Assembly (NCBI GenBank): GCA_937887565.1
Contig: CALABS010000008.1
Location: forward strand, 62,001-126,000
Length of the DNA stretch: 64,000 bases
DNA from: an uncultured Rhodospirillaceae bacterium
GTDB lineage: Bacteria; Pseudomonadota; Alphaproteobacteria; Rhodospirillales; Magnetospirillaceae
Direction of reading: 5' to 3'
Position 1 is the first letter of the stretch. Every line of letters begins with the position of its first letter. Below, one piece after another: positions 1-7,950 of the stretch. The notes under the pieces were generated by a model that did not search any database, was not told where the DNA came from, and saw only the letters and a program-made list of their open reading frames with translations. The position numbers and the translations under genes were made by a program.

Positions 1-882
1 AGCTTCCTCGCCCGCTGCGCCGACCTGCTGGCGGCGGACGGGGAGATCGGGTTCGTGACGGCGGACCGCTGGCTGTTCAACATGGGGGCGGCGGCACTGC
101 GGGCGAGCCTCGGCCAGTCGCTGGCCATCGGCCACCTGGAGCGGCTCGATCCTGCCAGCGCCTTCTACCGCCCCAAGCTTCGCCGTGCCGGCACGCCGCC
201 GAGGATCCATCCGGTCGCCGTGGTGATGAGGCCTCTTGCACGGGGAGGCATTCGGCTGGGTGCGGCCGCGATCCACCCCGGTGCCGAGGGTGGCGGCATC
301 GCGCCGCCGCTGGACGGCGAGGGGACCGTCCTGGGCGACGTCGCGACGATCCGGTTGGCACCCTGGCTGGGCAGTCCGGGCATCTTCGTGGTCGATGCCG
401 CGACGGCACGCCGCCTGCCGCCCGAATGCCTCGTGCCGGCAGTCGATACGGACGACATCGTCGACGGCGTCCTCCAGCCGCCGCGGCGGTTCGCGATCCG
501 CACCCTTACCGGTGAAGAGCCGCCGGCGGAAGTGCTGGCCCATCTCGACGCCCATCTGGAGCGCATGGCGAAACGCGGCCGCCGGACGCCGCGCTGGCTG
601 CCGCCCGAGACCTTCCATGGGCTGGATCTGTCGCAGCCGGCGCTGCTGATCCCGAGGATTGCCCGCAGCCTTGCGCCGGTACGGCTGCCGCCCGGGATCC
701 TGCCGATCAACCACAATCTCACCATCGTCGGCGGGCGCCAGGCGGACATCGGTGAGATCGAGACGCGGATGCGGGGCGAGGGAGCGCAGGCCTGGATGCG
801 GACCTACGCGGCGCGCCTGGAGAGCAACTATTTCAGCATCACCACGACCCTGCTGCGGTCCTTTCCTTGGAGGGCGGAATGA
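1..882 (+). CDS. N6-adenine DNA methyltransferase, C-terminal part (5' end outside window)
   Basis: The reading frame is open from base 1, so this is the C-terminal ~293 residues of a longer gene. The start of the visible part (LLAADGEIGFVTADRWLFN, then GAAALR) matches the conserved strand and helix after the catalytic NPPY motif in Eco57I-type N6-adenine methyltransferases, and the end (LPINHNL, then LESNYFSITTTLLR) matches the usual target-recognition tail. The catalytic motif itself would lie upstream of the window and cannot be checked. Such enzymes methylate adenine in DNA, either in restriction-modification or as orphan methylases protecting a mobile element. The stop overlaps the next start (ATGA), so it is translationally coupled to the following genes. 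Confidence 0.85.
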   Translation, partial: SFLARCADLLAADGEIGFVTADRWLFNMGAAALRASLGQSLAIGHLERLDPASAFYRPKLRRAGTPPRIHPVAVVMRPLARGGIRLGAAAIHPGAEGGGIAPPLDGEGTVLGDVATIRLAPWLGSPGIFVVDAATARRLPPECLVPAVDTDDIVDGVLQPPRRFAIRTLTGEEPPAEVLAHLDAHLERMAKRGRRTPRWLPPETFHGLDLSQPALLIPRIARSLAPVRLPPGILPINHNLTIVGGRQADIGEIETRMRGEGAQAWMRTYAARLESNYFSITTTLLRSFPWRAE

Positions 883-1277
883 CGGCGCCGAGATCTTGCA
901 TGGTGACCGTGGACTACGACAGCCCGTCCATCACGCTGGCGGAAGCGCGGGCCAGCTGGCCGACGAATCCGGCGTGGTGGCGTGACGGTGCGGCTGCGGG
1001 CGAACTGGAGGCCCTCTACAGGGATGGAGAGACCTATCTCGACCTGGCCCGCAGATACCGCACCAATCCGGACGACATCTACAAGCGCGTCAGGGAGCTC
1101 GGGCTGATCGCCAAGTTCGGCCGAGGCCCCTTCCGTAGCCGCCTGCCTGGCGGCGGCCGCAAATTCGGATCGCAGCGATTCTGCATGTGTTGCCGCAGGC
1201 CATTTCGCGCGGCCGGCAAGGCCAACAGGTTCTGCCCTCGCTGCAACAGCAGTGCCGTCCCGCGGGTGCCGCAATGA
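879..1277 (+). CDS. Small zinc-ribbon protein
   Basis: A 132-residue protein. ATG 879 is chosen because GGAGGGCGG lies just upstream and the ATG overlaps the previous stop; an in-frame TTG at 867 is the alternative. The C-terminus carries a four-cysteine knuckle (CMCC ... FCPRC), a probable structural zinc site. The middle (YRDGETYLDLARRYRTNPDDIYKRV, here broken: YRDGETYLDLA / RRYRTNPDDIY) looks like a helix-turn-helix of the kind that pairs with terminal zinc ribbons. Function unknown; DNA binding is inferred. It sits between the methyltransferase and a DUF5131 gene with overlapping start and stop codons. Confidence 0.7.
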   Translation: MTAPRSCMVTVDYDSPSITLAEARASWPTNPAWWRDGAAAGELEALYRDGETYLDLARRYRTNPDDIYKRVRELGLIAKFGRGPFRSRLPGGGRKFGSQRFCMCCRRPFRAAGKANRFCPRCNSSAVPRVPQ

Positions 1278-2392
1278 CGCCGGCCGCCGCCATCGTCGAC
1301 TGCACCGAGGACTGGCTGGAGAAGCGGCCGGGCGACAACACCAGGATCGAGTGGCTGCTGGTGTTGGCGCGGGCGCACGGCATGCGGGCGGATGTGCTCG
1401 GCTACCAGGAGGGATGCAGCGAGAAGACCGGATCGTGCCGCCAGTGCTGGGCCCGTGAGGAGGTCTACAGGCGTGGCCTGCAGCAGGGCGAGGCCATGCG
1501 GCGCCGCTTCGGCGGGCTGACACGCAAGGTGGGCGGCCGCATCCAATGGACCGGCGAGATCCGTGTGCTGTCCGAGCGGCTGGCCGGCGCCGTCCGGCGC
1601 AAGCATCCCACGTTCTGGTTCCCGGCGTCGCGGTCGGACGTGTTCCACGAGAAGGCTGAAGCACGGACGGTCGCGCAGCTGCTGGCGGTCGCGGCCGCCC
1701 GGCCCGATCACCGGATGATTCTGCTCACGAAGCGTTGGGAACGTGCGGCGGACCTGCTCGTGTCGGAGGAGCTCCAGGACCTGGTGGCCGAGGCGCTCGC
1801 CGAACTCGCTCCCGGCCGCCCGATGCCGTCGGGGTGGCCGCTGGCCAACGTCATCGTCGGCTGCAGCGTCGGCAACCAGGCGGAAGCCGATGCGGCGGGT
1901 GAGTCCATGTCGCGGATAGCGACGATGCAAGCGACTTCGCGGATAGCGACGATGCAAGCGACTTCGCGGGTCGCACGGTCCGGCTGGGCGACCTGCGCGA
2001 GCGCGGAGCCCATGCGCGGACCGATCGACTTTTCGGGGTGGGAATTCCTGCGCTTCCTGATCGTCGGCGGGATGACGGGCGGCATCGCATCGGAACCGCT
2101 GCATCCGCTGTGGGTGGAGGGTGCGCTCGGCTGGGCGCGGGTGAACGGCGTGCCGGCCTTCTTCAAGCAGTGGGGCGACTGGGCCATGCAGCCGGAGACC
2201 GGAACACCGGTCTGGCTGGCGGCGGACGGCCGGTGTTTCGACGACGTGTCCGCGGCCGCCGATTCGCGCCGTGACGGGCCGGCAGCGTTGTGCCGCCTGT
2301 TCCGGGTGGGCAAGGTGAAAGCCGGCCGCCGGCTGCCCGACGGCCGCGTGGTCCTGCAGGTGCCTATCCTGGGGCAGGTGCGCCATGGATGA
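1274..2392 (+). CDS. DUF5131 family protein (phage Gp37/Gp68-like)
   Basis: A 372-residue protein starting at ATG 1274, which overlaps the stop of the upstream gene. Family hallmarks are an N-terminal cysteine pair in a CRQCW context, WPLANVIVGCSVGNQ in the middle, then AEPMRGPID, FLIVGGMTG and a C-terminal FFKQWGDW. These proteins are common in phages and plasmids; they resemble radical-SAM-like or phage Gp37 proteins but their biochemical role is not settled. A 27-bp in-frame tandem duplication inserts nine extra residues (SRIATMQAT) just before AEPMRGPID. The preceding methyltransferase and zinc ribbon suggest a DNA-modification or anti-restriction cluster; that link is inference. Confidence 0.75.
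   Translation: MTPAAAIVDCTEDWLEKRPGDNTRIEWLLVLARAHGMRADVLGYQEGCSEKTGSCRQCWAREEVYRRGLQQGEAMRRRFGGLTRKVGGRIQWTGEIRVLSERLAGAVRRKHPTFWFPASRSDVFHEKAEARTVAQLLAVAAARPDHRMILLTKRWERAADLLVSEELQDLVAEALAELAPGRPMPSGWPLANVIVGCSVGNQAEADAAGESMSRIATMQATSRIATMQATSRVARSGWATCASAEPMRGPIDFSGWEFLRFLIVGGMTGGIASEPLHPLWVEGALGWARVNGVPAFFKQWGDWAMQPETGTPVWLAADGRCFDDVSAAADSRRDGPAALCRLFRVGKVKAGRRLPDGRVVLQVPILGQVRHG
1910..1963 (+). repeat. 27-bp perfect in-frame tandem repeat inside the DUF5131 gene
   Basis: Two identical 27-bp units (1910-1936 and 1937-1963) are followed by the first bases of a third. The unit encodes nine residues, so the reading frame is kept. Recent slippage is likely, since the two copies show no divergence. 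Confidence 0.9.
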
Positions 2393-2744
2393 GGGATATT
2401 CGGCCGTGCTGTCGTTCCACGGCCGTCCGGCGGAGATCCGTTCCGTCGAGGGGGGCAGCGACCATGCGGCGGCGCAGGAGGGGCGCCGGATCCTGGCGCG
2501 CGAGTTGGAGGCCTGGGCGGCTGGGCGGCATCCGCGGAGCTTCCGGGCCGGCTTTCCGTCGGCGAGGGTGGAAGTGATGCGGTCCGGCCGGGCGATCGCG
2601 GTCTATCTCTCCGATGTCCGCGGCTGCACCGCGACGCTCTTCGAGCCCCGTGGACCCAGCTGTCCGGAAATACCCGCTGTTCGGGACCTCCAGGCGCGCG
2701 TGGCGCGCCTGGAGGCGTTTTTCGGGGAAAGGGGAGTGGCATGA
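2385..2744 (+). CDS. Hypothetical protein (119 aa)
   Basis: Starts at ATG 2385 inside the last codons of the DUF5131 gene and ends overlapping the next start (ATGA at 2741), so it belongs to the same translationally coupled chain leading to the relaxase. No recognised domain. The C-terminus (DLQARVARLEAFF) is heptad-like and may form a short coiled coil. GC-rich third positions match its neighbours, supporting a real gene. Confidence 0.6.
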   Translation: MDEGYSAVLSFHGRPAEIRSVEGGSDHAAAQEGRRILARELEAWAAGRHPRSFRAGFPSARVEVMRSGRAIAVYLSDVRGCTATLFEPRGPSCPEIPAVRDLQARVARLEAFFGERGVA

Positions 2745-3037
2745 GCGAAGCGGGAAGGGGCGAAGCCAACGTGAGCCCATTCGTTCCGGCGTGGCGGAGG
2801 AATGCCTGCGCCGCCATCGACGACCTGGTGGCGCAGCTGCTGCGCACCCGGCGGTGCCTGTCCGTGCCGGAGCGGTCGCCCGAGGCCTCTGCACGCCTGA
2901 TCGACAGCGCGGGCGAGGCACTGGCGGCGTCGGCCGTCTACCTCGATGCCCTTCTGCCCGAGAAGTACCGGGTGCCGATCGACCCCTGTCTCGAAGCGGT
3001 CGTGATGGTGCCCGAAGATGGAGGAGAGACCCGTTGA
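2741..3037 (+). CDS. Hypothetical protein (98 aa)
   Basis: ATG 2741 overlaps the previous stop and the gene ends at TGA 3037, which overlaps the TTG start of the MobC-like gene. It is predicted largely helical and acidic towards the end, with no recognised domain. Its place directly before mobC and the relaxase suggests an accessory mobilization role, but nothing in the sequence proves that. Confidence 0.6.
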   Translation: MSEAGRGEANVSPFVPAWRRNACAAIDDLVAQLLRTRRCLSVPERSPEASARLIDSAGEALAASAVYLDALLPEKYRVPIDPCLEAVVMVPEDGGETR

Positions 3038-3450
3038 GCGCTGTCGACAGGAACATGGCCCGATCGGAAATTGCCAACTTCCGGGTCACCGCGGACGAGA
3101 AGGCGGCGATCGAGAGCGCCTCCAGGCGCAGGGGTTACCGGTTCGTCGGGGACTACATGCGCACGGTCGTGATGGCGTCGGTCGAGGGCCAGGCGGCGGG
3201 CGGCCTCGACCCGGCCGACCGGCAGGCCATGGACAAGCTGGCGCACCAGGTCCGCCTGGTCGGACGCAATCTCAACCAGCTGCTGCGCCGGCTCAACCTC
3301 GTCTCGGCGGGCCTGGTGACGTCGGCCCCGACCACGGACGACATCGGCTCGGTGATGAAAAGGTTCGACGAGCAGGCGCGCGAGATCGAGCTGCTGGTGC
3401 GCCGGGTGCCCGGCGCGAAGCGCGCGAGGCATGTACAGGCGAGGGGGTAA
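3034..3450 (+). CDS. MobC-like relaxosome accessory protein (ribbon-helix-helix)
   Basis: The preferred start is TTG 3034, preceded at a good distance by GGAGGAGA and overlapping the upstream stop; ATG 3055 is the alternative. The core reads IANFRVTADEKAAIES, the beta strand and first helix of a ribbon-helix-helix fold, followed by the MobC signature DKLAHQVRLVGRNLNQLLRR, in which a conserved asparagine-rich helix (GxNLNQ) is typical. MobC proteins bind near oriT and help the relaxase open the strands. The relaxase gene follows 32 bp downstream, the usual order for mobilization operons. No oriT could be identified with confidence. Confidence 0.8.
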   Translation: MSAVDRNMARSEIANFRVTADEKAAIESASRRRGYRFVGDYMRTVVMASVEGQAAGGLDPADRQAMDKLAHQVRLVGRNLNQLLRRLNLVSAGLVTSAPTTDDIGSVMKRFDEQAREIELLVRRVPGAKRARHVQARG

Positions 3451-3482
3451 GCCCCGTGATGCGGAAGAGGGAGTGAAAACGG

Positions 3483-5054
3483 ATGCCTTTCGACACCAGC
3501 CTTTCCGATGCCGCCTGGGCGATGCGTTCCCGCGCCGCCGCCGGCGAAAGCCGCCGGCCGGCCATCGAGGGGCGGGAAGGGCGTCCGGGCCAGGCGATGC
3601 TCAAGGTCATCGGCCGCGGGCGAAAGAGCCGCGCCGGCGTCAGGGCCCTGGTGGCCTATGTGGAGCGGTCCTCGCCGAAGTTCCTGCGCGAGGGACACGC
3701 TCCGCTCCCCCTGTGCGACGAGGCGGGCGACGCGGCGGGGCCGGGGCGCGAAGCGCTCGCGGGGTGGGAACTCGTTTCCGACCTCGACAATCTCAGCCGG
3801 GCGGCCCGGGGCATCGTTGCCGAGGCCGGTCCCGAGGCGCCGTCGCAGGTCCATGCCATGCCCGAGCGGGAGCGGTTCCAGCATGTCCAGGCCTGGCACA
3901 TCATCGTGTCGGTGCCGGAGGATCCCGCAGAGCCGCGCGCTCGCACCCTGACGCGCCTGGAGGAGGCGGTCCGGGGCTTTGTCGGCGAGGCCTTCGCCGA
4001 GGAAGGGCATCGCGCGATCTGGACGGTCCACCAGGACGGCGCGGCGCCCCACGCCCATATCGTCGTGCAGGCGCGATCGCGGTTCGGCCGGCGCCTCCGC
4101 TTCGACCGCCGCGGTGAGATGTCCGATTCGCTTCGCGAGGTCTTCACCCGCCATGCCCGCGCCTGCGACATCAACGTGACCGCCGAGCGCAGGGCTGACC
4201 GCCAGGAGGTGCGGGACGCCATCCTCGACGGCCGCGAGCCGCTCAGGCCGTCGAAGGACATGGTGGAGGTCCGCAAGGGCGTCCGCCACCTGCCGATCGT
4301 GGCTCCCCGCTGGTGGTTGCAATACGGTCCGGACTACGAGGACCGCATGGAGGCGGCCCGAACGGGGCGGCGCGAGCGGAAGGCGCGGGGCGAGGCGTTG
4401 CCCAGGCCGGCCATGGTGCGTTCTCCGGCATCGAGCGACCATGGGGAAGTGGTGGCGGCCGTGTTCCGCCGCCTGTACCGCGACCCGGTCGCCGCCCTGG
4501 TGTCCTATGCCGAGATGGCTGCCGAGGGGGCGGTTCCGGGTGCCCGCACCCCGGGCCAGGCGTGGCCGAACAGGTCCATGGCCAGTTGGTACCTGCGGAA
4601 CCGCTCGGAAGCGTTCGGCGACCTCAACCCCGGCGTGGCCTTTCCCGGCCCGGACCCGGCGCTGCGGCGGAGCCTTCGGCGGCTGACGCCCGAGCAACTG
4701 CTGCCGGGGGTTTCCGTCGGTAGGAGCGCCCACGAGTCGCGGGGCCTGGCGGACATGGACCTGCTGGACCGGGCCTTGCGGGCGATCAACGAGCGCCGGC
4801 GCCGGCGGGGGCTGGCCCAGGATCGCGAACATATGATCCGGGTCATTGCCCGCCTGGCTGAGATCACCGCTGTCCGGCTGGGTCCGGAGGCGCCGCGGAC
4901 CGTCGCCCTCCAGGGGCTGGCAGTGCGGATCGCGTCGCAGCCGGTGCCGGAGGCGGCGAATCAGAACGCGCCGGCCAAACGCAGCGTCATGGAATGGCTG
5001 GGCCGGATGCTGGGCCGGGGCGGCCGAGCTCCCGAACGCGGGAGGGCACGGTGA
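3483..5054 (+). CDS. VirD2/MobP-type relaxase
   Basis: A 523-residue relaxase that should nick the transferred strand at oriT and bind covalently through a tyrosine. The key visible signature is motif III, H183-QDGAAPH190-A-H192 followed by IVVQA, the metal-binding histidine triad of the MOB relaxase fold. Upstream, FQHVQAWHIIVSVPED fits motif II. The N-terminal motif I tyrosine is probably Y59 in LVAYVERSS, but this is inferred. The length is close to plasmid VirD2-like relaxases. The start ATG 3483 follows GAAGAGGGAG. Context with a MobC-like protein upstream supports the call; no type IV secretion operon is in the window, so the element looks mobilizable rather than self-transmissible, at least locally. 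Confidence 0.85.
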   Translation: MPFDTSLSDAAWAMRSRAAAGESRRPAIEGREGRPGQAMLKVIGRGRKSRAGVRALVAYVERSSPKFLREGHAPLPLCDEAGDAAGPGREALAGWELVSDLDNLSRAARGIVAEAGPEAPSQVHAMPERERFQHVQAWHIIVSVPEDPAEPRARTLTRLEEAVRGFVGEAFAEEGHRAIWTVHQDGAAPHAHIVVQARSRFGRRLRFDRRGEMSDSLREVFTRHARACDINVTAERRADRQEVRDAILDGREPLRPSKDMVEVRKGVRHLPIVAPRWWLQYGPDYEDRMEAARTGRRERKARGEALPRPAMVRSPASSDHGEVVAAVFRRLYRDPVAALVSYAEMAAEGAVPGARTPGQAWPNRSMASWYLRNRSEAFGDLNPGVAFPGPDPALRRSLRRLTPEQLLPGVSVGRSAHESRGLADMDLLDRALRAINERRRRRGLAQDREHMIRVIARLAEITAVRLGPEAPRTVALQGLAVRIASQPVPEAANQNAPAKRSVMEWLGRMLGRGGRAPERGRAR

Positions 5055-5059
5055 GAGGT

Positions 5060-5110
5060 GGTGATGTTGTCACCTTGACAGTCGCCTCATTCACTGGTGA
5101 TAGTGTCACC
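5060..5110 (+). promoter_or_regulatory. Promoter with two copies of a 15-bp operator
   Basis: GGTGATGTTGTCACC (5060-5074) and GGTGATAGTGTCACC (5096-5110) share the arms GGTGA/TCACC. Between them lies TTGACA (5075-5080), with a 17-bp spacer to TGATAG (5098-5103) as the -10, so the second operator covers the -10 and the first abuts the -35. The same operator occurs twice around 9.93-9.98 kb beside a small XRE repressor gene, which suggests that this promoter is repressed by that protein. Confidence 0.75.
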
Positions 5111-5134
5111 ATCAACTTGACGTGATTGACCGCC

Positions 5135-5689
5135 ATGCACCTGTTCCATTGCCTGCTCATGAGAAGGCTGGCGGCGTCCAGCCTGACGACCGGGACCTAT
5201 GAGCCGACCGGCGCGGTGAAGTCGCTGCCCACGATGGCCGCGCTGTTTGCGGCTCCGCGCTGTCCCTCGATCTCCAATCTCGGGTCCGCCCTCGGCCCGG
5301 ACGGGTCGGAAACCCTGGCGATGCTGCTGGGCCCGGCCGACGATCCGGCGTCCGCGGCCCAGGCCGAGGCGCTGGCCGCCAGCTGGGAGGCGGGCAGGAT
5401 CTTCGGCCGGCCGCTGGCGGCGGGGATGGTGGCAGCGGGGGCCGTGCGCTGGCAGCCGTCGCTGGTCGGCATCGCCCGCAAGCAGCCTGGCGTGGCGGAG
5501 GCCGGGGGCCGGGCCGCCGGCGTGCTCGCGCTGATGGTAGGCTCCGGCGCCGGCGACGTGCGGTTCATGGCCAGCCTGCTATGCGCCTGCACCGGGACGG
5601 CCCGGGCCATCGATCCCGAGGCGCCGGACGTCGGGGCGCTTTCGCCGCTGATCGAAGCTGCCAGGGCATCATCGAGGAGGTTCCACTGA
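5135..5689 (+). CDS. Hypothetical protein under the operator-flanked promoter
   Basis: A 184-residue protein from ATG 5135 (a TTG at 5126 is the alternative); no strong Shine-Dalgarno is visible. The sequence is Ala/Gly/Ser-rich with a run of predicted helices, and resembles no family I know. Its promoter carries two copies of the repressor operator found at 9.9 kb, so it is probably part of the XRE-controlled module that converges here with the minus-strand small-gene operon. The next gene starts in its stop codon. Confidence 0.55.
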   Translation: MHLFHCLLMRRLAASSLTTGTYEPTGAVKSLPTMAALFAAPRCPSISNLGSALGPDGSETLAMLLGPADDPASAAQAEALAASWEAGRIFGRPLAAGMVAAGAVRWQPSLVGIARKQPGVAEAGGRAAGVLALMVGSGAGDVRFMASLLCACTGTARAIDPEAPDVGALSPLIEAARASSRRFH

Positions 5690-5994
5690 TGGACGCCGTC
5701 CGGGCCCAAGGCGCCGGCTGCCCGATATCCGGGGATCCGGGAAAATCCGGAAATCCGGAATCCGGAAGGCCTGGGGACACGACCTTGTTCGGCACTGCCG
5801 AGCTTGGCGCGCTGCCGACGCCGGAGACCGAGGAGGCCGTGAGCTGGCGCCAGTTCCTGTCCAGGGGCCTGCCCAAGGACGAGAAGGGCCTCGCCAGGCT
5901 CGTAGTGCGGGTGCTCGATCTCGAAGGCTGGGATGATGGTGGCGTACAGGATCGGCTTGCCGTCCATGTCGCCCAAGGTCTTGAAGACGCTCAC
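5197..5994 (-). pseudogene. Last gene of the minus-strand operon, 5' part only credible
   Basis: GTG 5994 follows AAGGAGG at ideal spacing, 13 bp after the stop of the upstream small gene, so translation starts here. The first ~40 codons (SVFKTLGDMDGKPILYATII...) have strong GC3 bias; beyond about position 5890 the bias disappears and the frame runs antisense to two plus-strand genes. I read it as a gene whose 3' part was replaced when the convergent plus-strand genes were joined here. A full 265-residue product is possible but unlikely. Confidence 0.4.
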
Positions 5995-6051
5995 CGCATT
6001 GCCTCCTTCAGGAAGGGCGCATCGCTTTTACAGCGGCGCGAATACCGGTGA
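5689..6051 (+). CDS. Hypothetical protein with a short imperfect repeat
   Basis: ATG 5689 overlaps the previous stop and follows GAGGAGG at good spacing, so translation is likely to start here. Near the N-terminus, a run of TCCGG-containing repeats (about 5727-5770) codes for a Gly/Pro/Ser stretch (PISGDPGKSGNPESG), probably a repeat inserted in frame. The later part (SWRQFLSRGLPKDEKGLARLVVRVL) keeps GC-rich third positions only to about 5905, after which codon bias shifts to the opposite strand. The real 3' end may therefore have been lost by a rearrangement, and the last 45 residues may be read-through. Confidence 0.45.
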   Translation: MDAVRAQGAGCPISGDPGKSGNPESGRPGDTTLFGTAELGALPTPETEEAVSWRQFLSRGLPKDEKGLARLVVRVLDLEGWDDGGVQDRLAVHVAQGLEDAHRIASFRKGASLLQRREYR

Positions 6052-6223
6052 AGGTCCAGCGGATAGCGTAGAGGATGGCAAAGACCACCAGCAGGACTAG
6101 GAACGCCTGGCCGAACAGGAGGTTGATATCCGAGGAAGGCGGCGCAAATACCAGCGGCCAAGCGACGTAGACGCCGGCTGTCATAGCAAGGCCGGCGATG
6201 ATCTGGCGAAGGGCGTCAAGCAT
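6008..6223 (-). CDS. Small membrane protein (71 aa)
   Basis: Two predicted transmembrane segments (IIAGLAMTAGVYVAWPLVF and AFLVLLVVFAILYAI) joined by a short loop, with a basic C-terminus (AAVKAMRPS). Member of the minus-strand small-gene operon. The junction upstream of its start carries the recurring CCTGAAGCTG-ACGCCAAC element. Function unknown. Confidence 0.6.
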   Translation of the reverse strand: MLDALRQIIAGLAMTAGVYVAWPLVFAPPSSDINLLFGQAFLVLLVVFAILYAIRWTFTGIRAAVKAMRPS

Positions 6224-6252
6224 AGCGATTATCCAATAGTTGGCGTTCAGCT

Positions 6253-6735
6253 TCAGGATTCAGGTTCGTCCGCAATGGCGGCGATCTTGGCCGCGATCCG
6301 CGCGCCGGCAAGCTGGCGAAGGCGGCTGTCTCGCATCGCGCGATCCCAAGGGGTTGCGCCTGGCGGGAGTTGCCATTCGTCGGCGTCTACCAGCGGAACG
6401 ATGGTTGAGGGAGTGCCCGGTCCTTCGATTAGGGCCGCACGTCCCTTCCCCATGAAGCTGAAGCGCCAGCCCTTTTGGAGCCATGGTAGCAGGGCGCGGC
6501 CCGTGTCGGTGATGGTGACGGGGAAGCAATACCCGTTCCCGCCATCCTCGGGAGGCACCCCCGCGACCATGCCCAACTCGATCAATTCGGCGTTGGCACG
6601 GTATCCGGCGGAAACCTTGCGCTCTCCCTTGTGTTCGATCACAAGCTGCCCGGCTTCGTCGTAGTCCACGATCTCGCCACCAGCGGCCAGCGTGGCAAGG
6701 AGCTTGAGGCCGGTCGGCCCGATTGTGGAGCGCAT
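6253..6735 (-). CDS. Hypothetical protein, possible winged-helix N-terminus
   Basis: 160 residues. The N-terminus (GPTGLKLLATLAAGGEIV, then VSAGYRANAELIELGMV and ITDTGRALL) looks like a winged helix-turn-helix seen in phage and plasmid orphan proteins. The C-terminal half is charged and helical without a recognised domain. In the minus-strand operon; the stop TGA is embedded in the shared junction element. Confidence 0.6.
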   Translation of the reverse strand: MRSTIGPTGLKLLATLAAGGEIVDYDEAGQLVIEHKGERKVSAGYRANAELIELGMVAGVPPEDGGNGYCFPVTITDTGRALLPWLQKGWRFSFMGKGRAALIEGPGTPSTIVPLVDADEWQLPPGATPWDRAMRDSRLRQLAGARIAAKIAAIADEPES

Positions 6736-6764
6736 GGGATTACCCCCTTAGTTGGCGTACAGCT

Positions 6765-6983
6765 TCAGGAAGCCGCCTTCTTTTTGACAAAGCGGTTCCA
6801 CTCACGGATTGCGGTATCTCGGCGTCCGTCGCAGTTGCTAGGGAAGCCGCCTTCGGCATATCCGCATCCCTGGCACCGGGCCTCATAGGAGGTCGGCTCG
6901 CCCGATCCTCGTCCACCATCGGTCGGCATCATGATGACATCGGCGCTTCCACATTTGGGACAGGGCATCATTTCGACAGCCAT
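6765..6983 (-). CDS. Lar-like zinc-ribbon protein
   Basis: 72 residues from ATG 6983, preferred over an upstream in-frame ATG because GGAG precedes it and the upstream gene ends just before. CPKCGSADV near the N-terminus, CQGCGYAEG later and a terminal AIREWNRF reproduce the layout of phage Lar-type restriction-alleviation proteins (two CxxC knuckles, then an A...WN motif). Lar proteins relieve type I restriction by modulating methylation; whether this one does is inference from the pattern. Confidence 0.7.
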   Translation of the reverse strand: MAVEMMPCPKCGSADVIMMPTDGGRGSGEPTSYEARCQGCGYAEGGFPSNCDGRRDTAIREWNRFVKKKAAS

Positions 6984-7002
6984 TGATGTTTGCTCCAAAG
7001 CT

Positions 7003-7338
7003 TCAGGAAACGGCCACCAGCGCATCGCGCTCGGCCTCGGTCAAATCAAGCCCCAGGAGGGCGGTCATGCACAGGCGGCGAGCCTCGGCCGACGAAGCGG
7101 CCTCTCCGTCGCTGTGGCACCGGCCGGTGCCATGCAACAGCGGCTTCCACACGCGCCATTCCCACTTGCCGGGCTCCCGCCATTCGACCTCGGCGTAGAT
7201 GCCGCTCCACCAGTCGGTGGTGAAAACGGCATGTTCGGCAGGGCGCGGATCGCCATGACGAACGGTGAGGCGCTGGTAGCGGAGGCGAATGTTGCCCCAC
7301 TCTATCAGGGGCGCTTTCAACGGCTTGTGCGGGATCAT
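7003..7338 (-). CDS. Hypothetical tryptophan-rich protein
   Basis: 111 residues from ATG 7338, which follows GAGGTAGGA. The middle (FTTDWWSGIYAEVEWREPG) is rich in aromatic residues and beta-prone. The C-terminus is helical (EARRLCMTALLGLDLTEAE). No family recognised. Its stop codon lies in the shared TGAAGCT junction element of the operon. Confidence 0.6.
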   Translation of the reverse strand: MIPHKPLKAPLIEWGNIRLRYQRLTVRHGDPRPAEHAVFTTDWWSGIYAEVEWREPGKWEWRVWKPLLHGTGRCHSDGEAASSAEARRLCMTALLGLDLTEAERDALVAVS

Positions 7339-7373
7339 GGTCCTACCTCGATAGTTAGCGGTCAGCTTCAGGA

Positions 7374-7700
7374 TTAATGCGGGTGTTCGTTGGTCCTGAG
7401 CCAGCCCTGGAGGTCGGGCTTTTCGGTGACCGGCAGTCCTTCGTGCCAGTGCCAGACCACGAAATAATCCGGCTTGTACTCGACTTCGCAATTGGCGCTG
7501 AGGCGTTGGCGCTCATCTGGCTCCTTTTTCTCCTTGACCCAGATAATCACCTTGGCTGTTTTGCTCTGCTGATAGCAGGCCGTGGCGAAAGTCCGCAGAA
7601 CCTCGAAATTATTGGGCGCGTCATAAACGACATATTCGGCTTGTGCGCCGCCGATCTGCGCGGCCACCATGGCGGCGGTAAGGGCGAAGGTCTTTTTCAT
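7374..7700 (-). CDS. Secreted small protein with Sec signal peptide
   Basis: 108 residues. MKKTFALTAAMVAAQIGGAQA is a textbook signal peptide with likely cleavage after AQA (this is the mature start EYVVYDAP). Two cysteines remain in the mature chain (ATACYQQ and ANCEVEY), possibly a disulfide. Its leader closely resembles that of the gene at 8369-8668 (MEKTIALVVAAVAAQIGTAAA), suggesting the leader was duplicated while the mature parts differ. The start is 2 bp after the stop of the upstream gene. Confidence 0.65.
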   Translation of the reverse strand: MKKTFALTAAMVAAQIGGAQAEYVVYDAPNNFEVLRTFATACYQQSKTAKVIIWVKEKKEPDERQRLSANCEVEYKPDYFVVWHWHEGLPVTEKPDLQGWLRTNEHPH

Positions 7701-7702
7701 GG

Positions 7703-7894
7703 TCAGTTTCCCCGGTTGAGGCGCTGGAGCCGCATATGCATTCCCCAAGTGGACGAGGCGATGCCAACGGCACCCGAAATGATCCCGGTCACAGCGGCGG
7801 GATTCGGGAAAATGAATTGCATGGCGATGCAACCACCCATCATCAGTGCGCATAGCACGGCCATGCTGTAGTTAAACCAAGGGCTTCGCATCAT
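7703..7894 (-). CDS. Small membrane protein (63 aa)
   Basis: Two predicted transmembrane helices (MAVLCALMMGGCIAMQFIF and ITGIISGAVGIASSTWGM, approximately) and a basic tail. It ends two bases before the next start, so the two are coupled. Upstream lies the long form of the junction element, which also precedes the gene at 8668. Confidence 0.6.
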   Translation of the reverse strand: MMRSPWFNYSMAVLCALMMGGCIAMQFIFPNPAAVTGIISGAVGIASSTWGMHMRLQRLNRGN

Positions 7895-7950
7895 TCCCCC
7901 CCCTCTTTCGGGTTGCGGCGGTCAACTTCAGCTTGTCATGGGGTCGGCCC

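Noticed and set aside
3483..5054. An oriT near the relaxase gene
   Set aside because: No convincing nick-site consensus or inverted-repeat arrangement was found upstream or downstream by eye.
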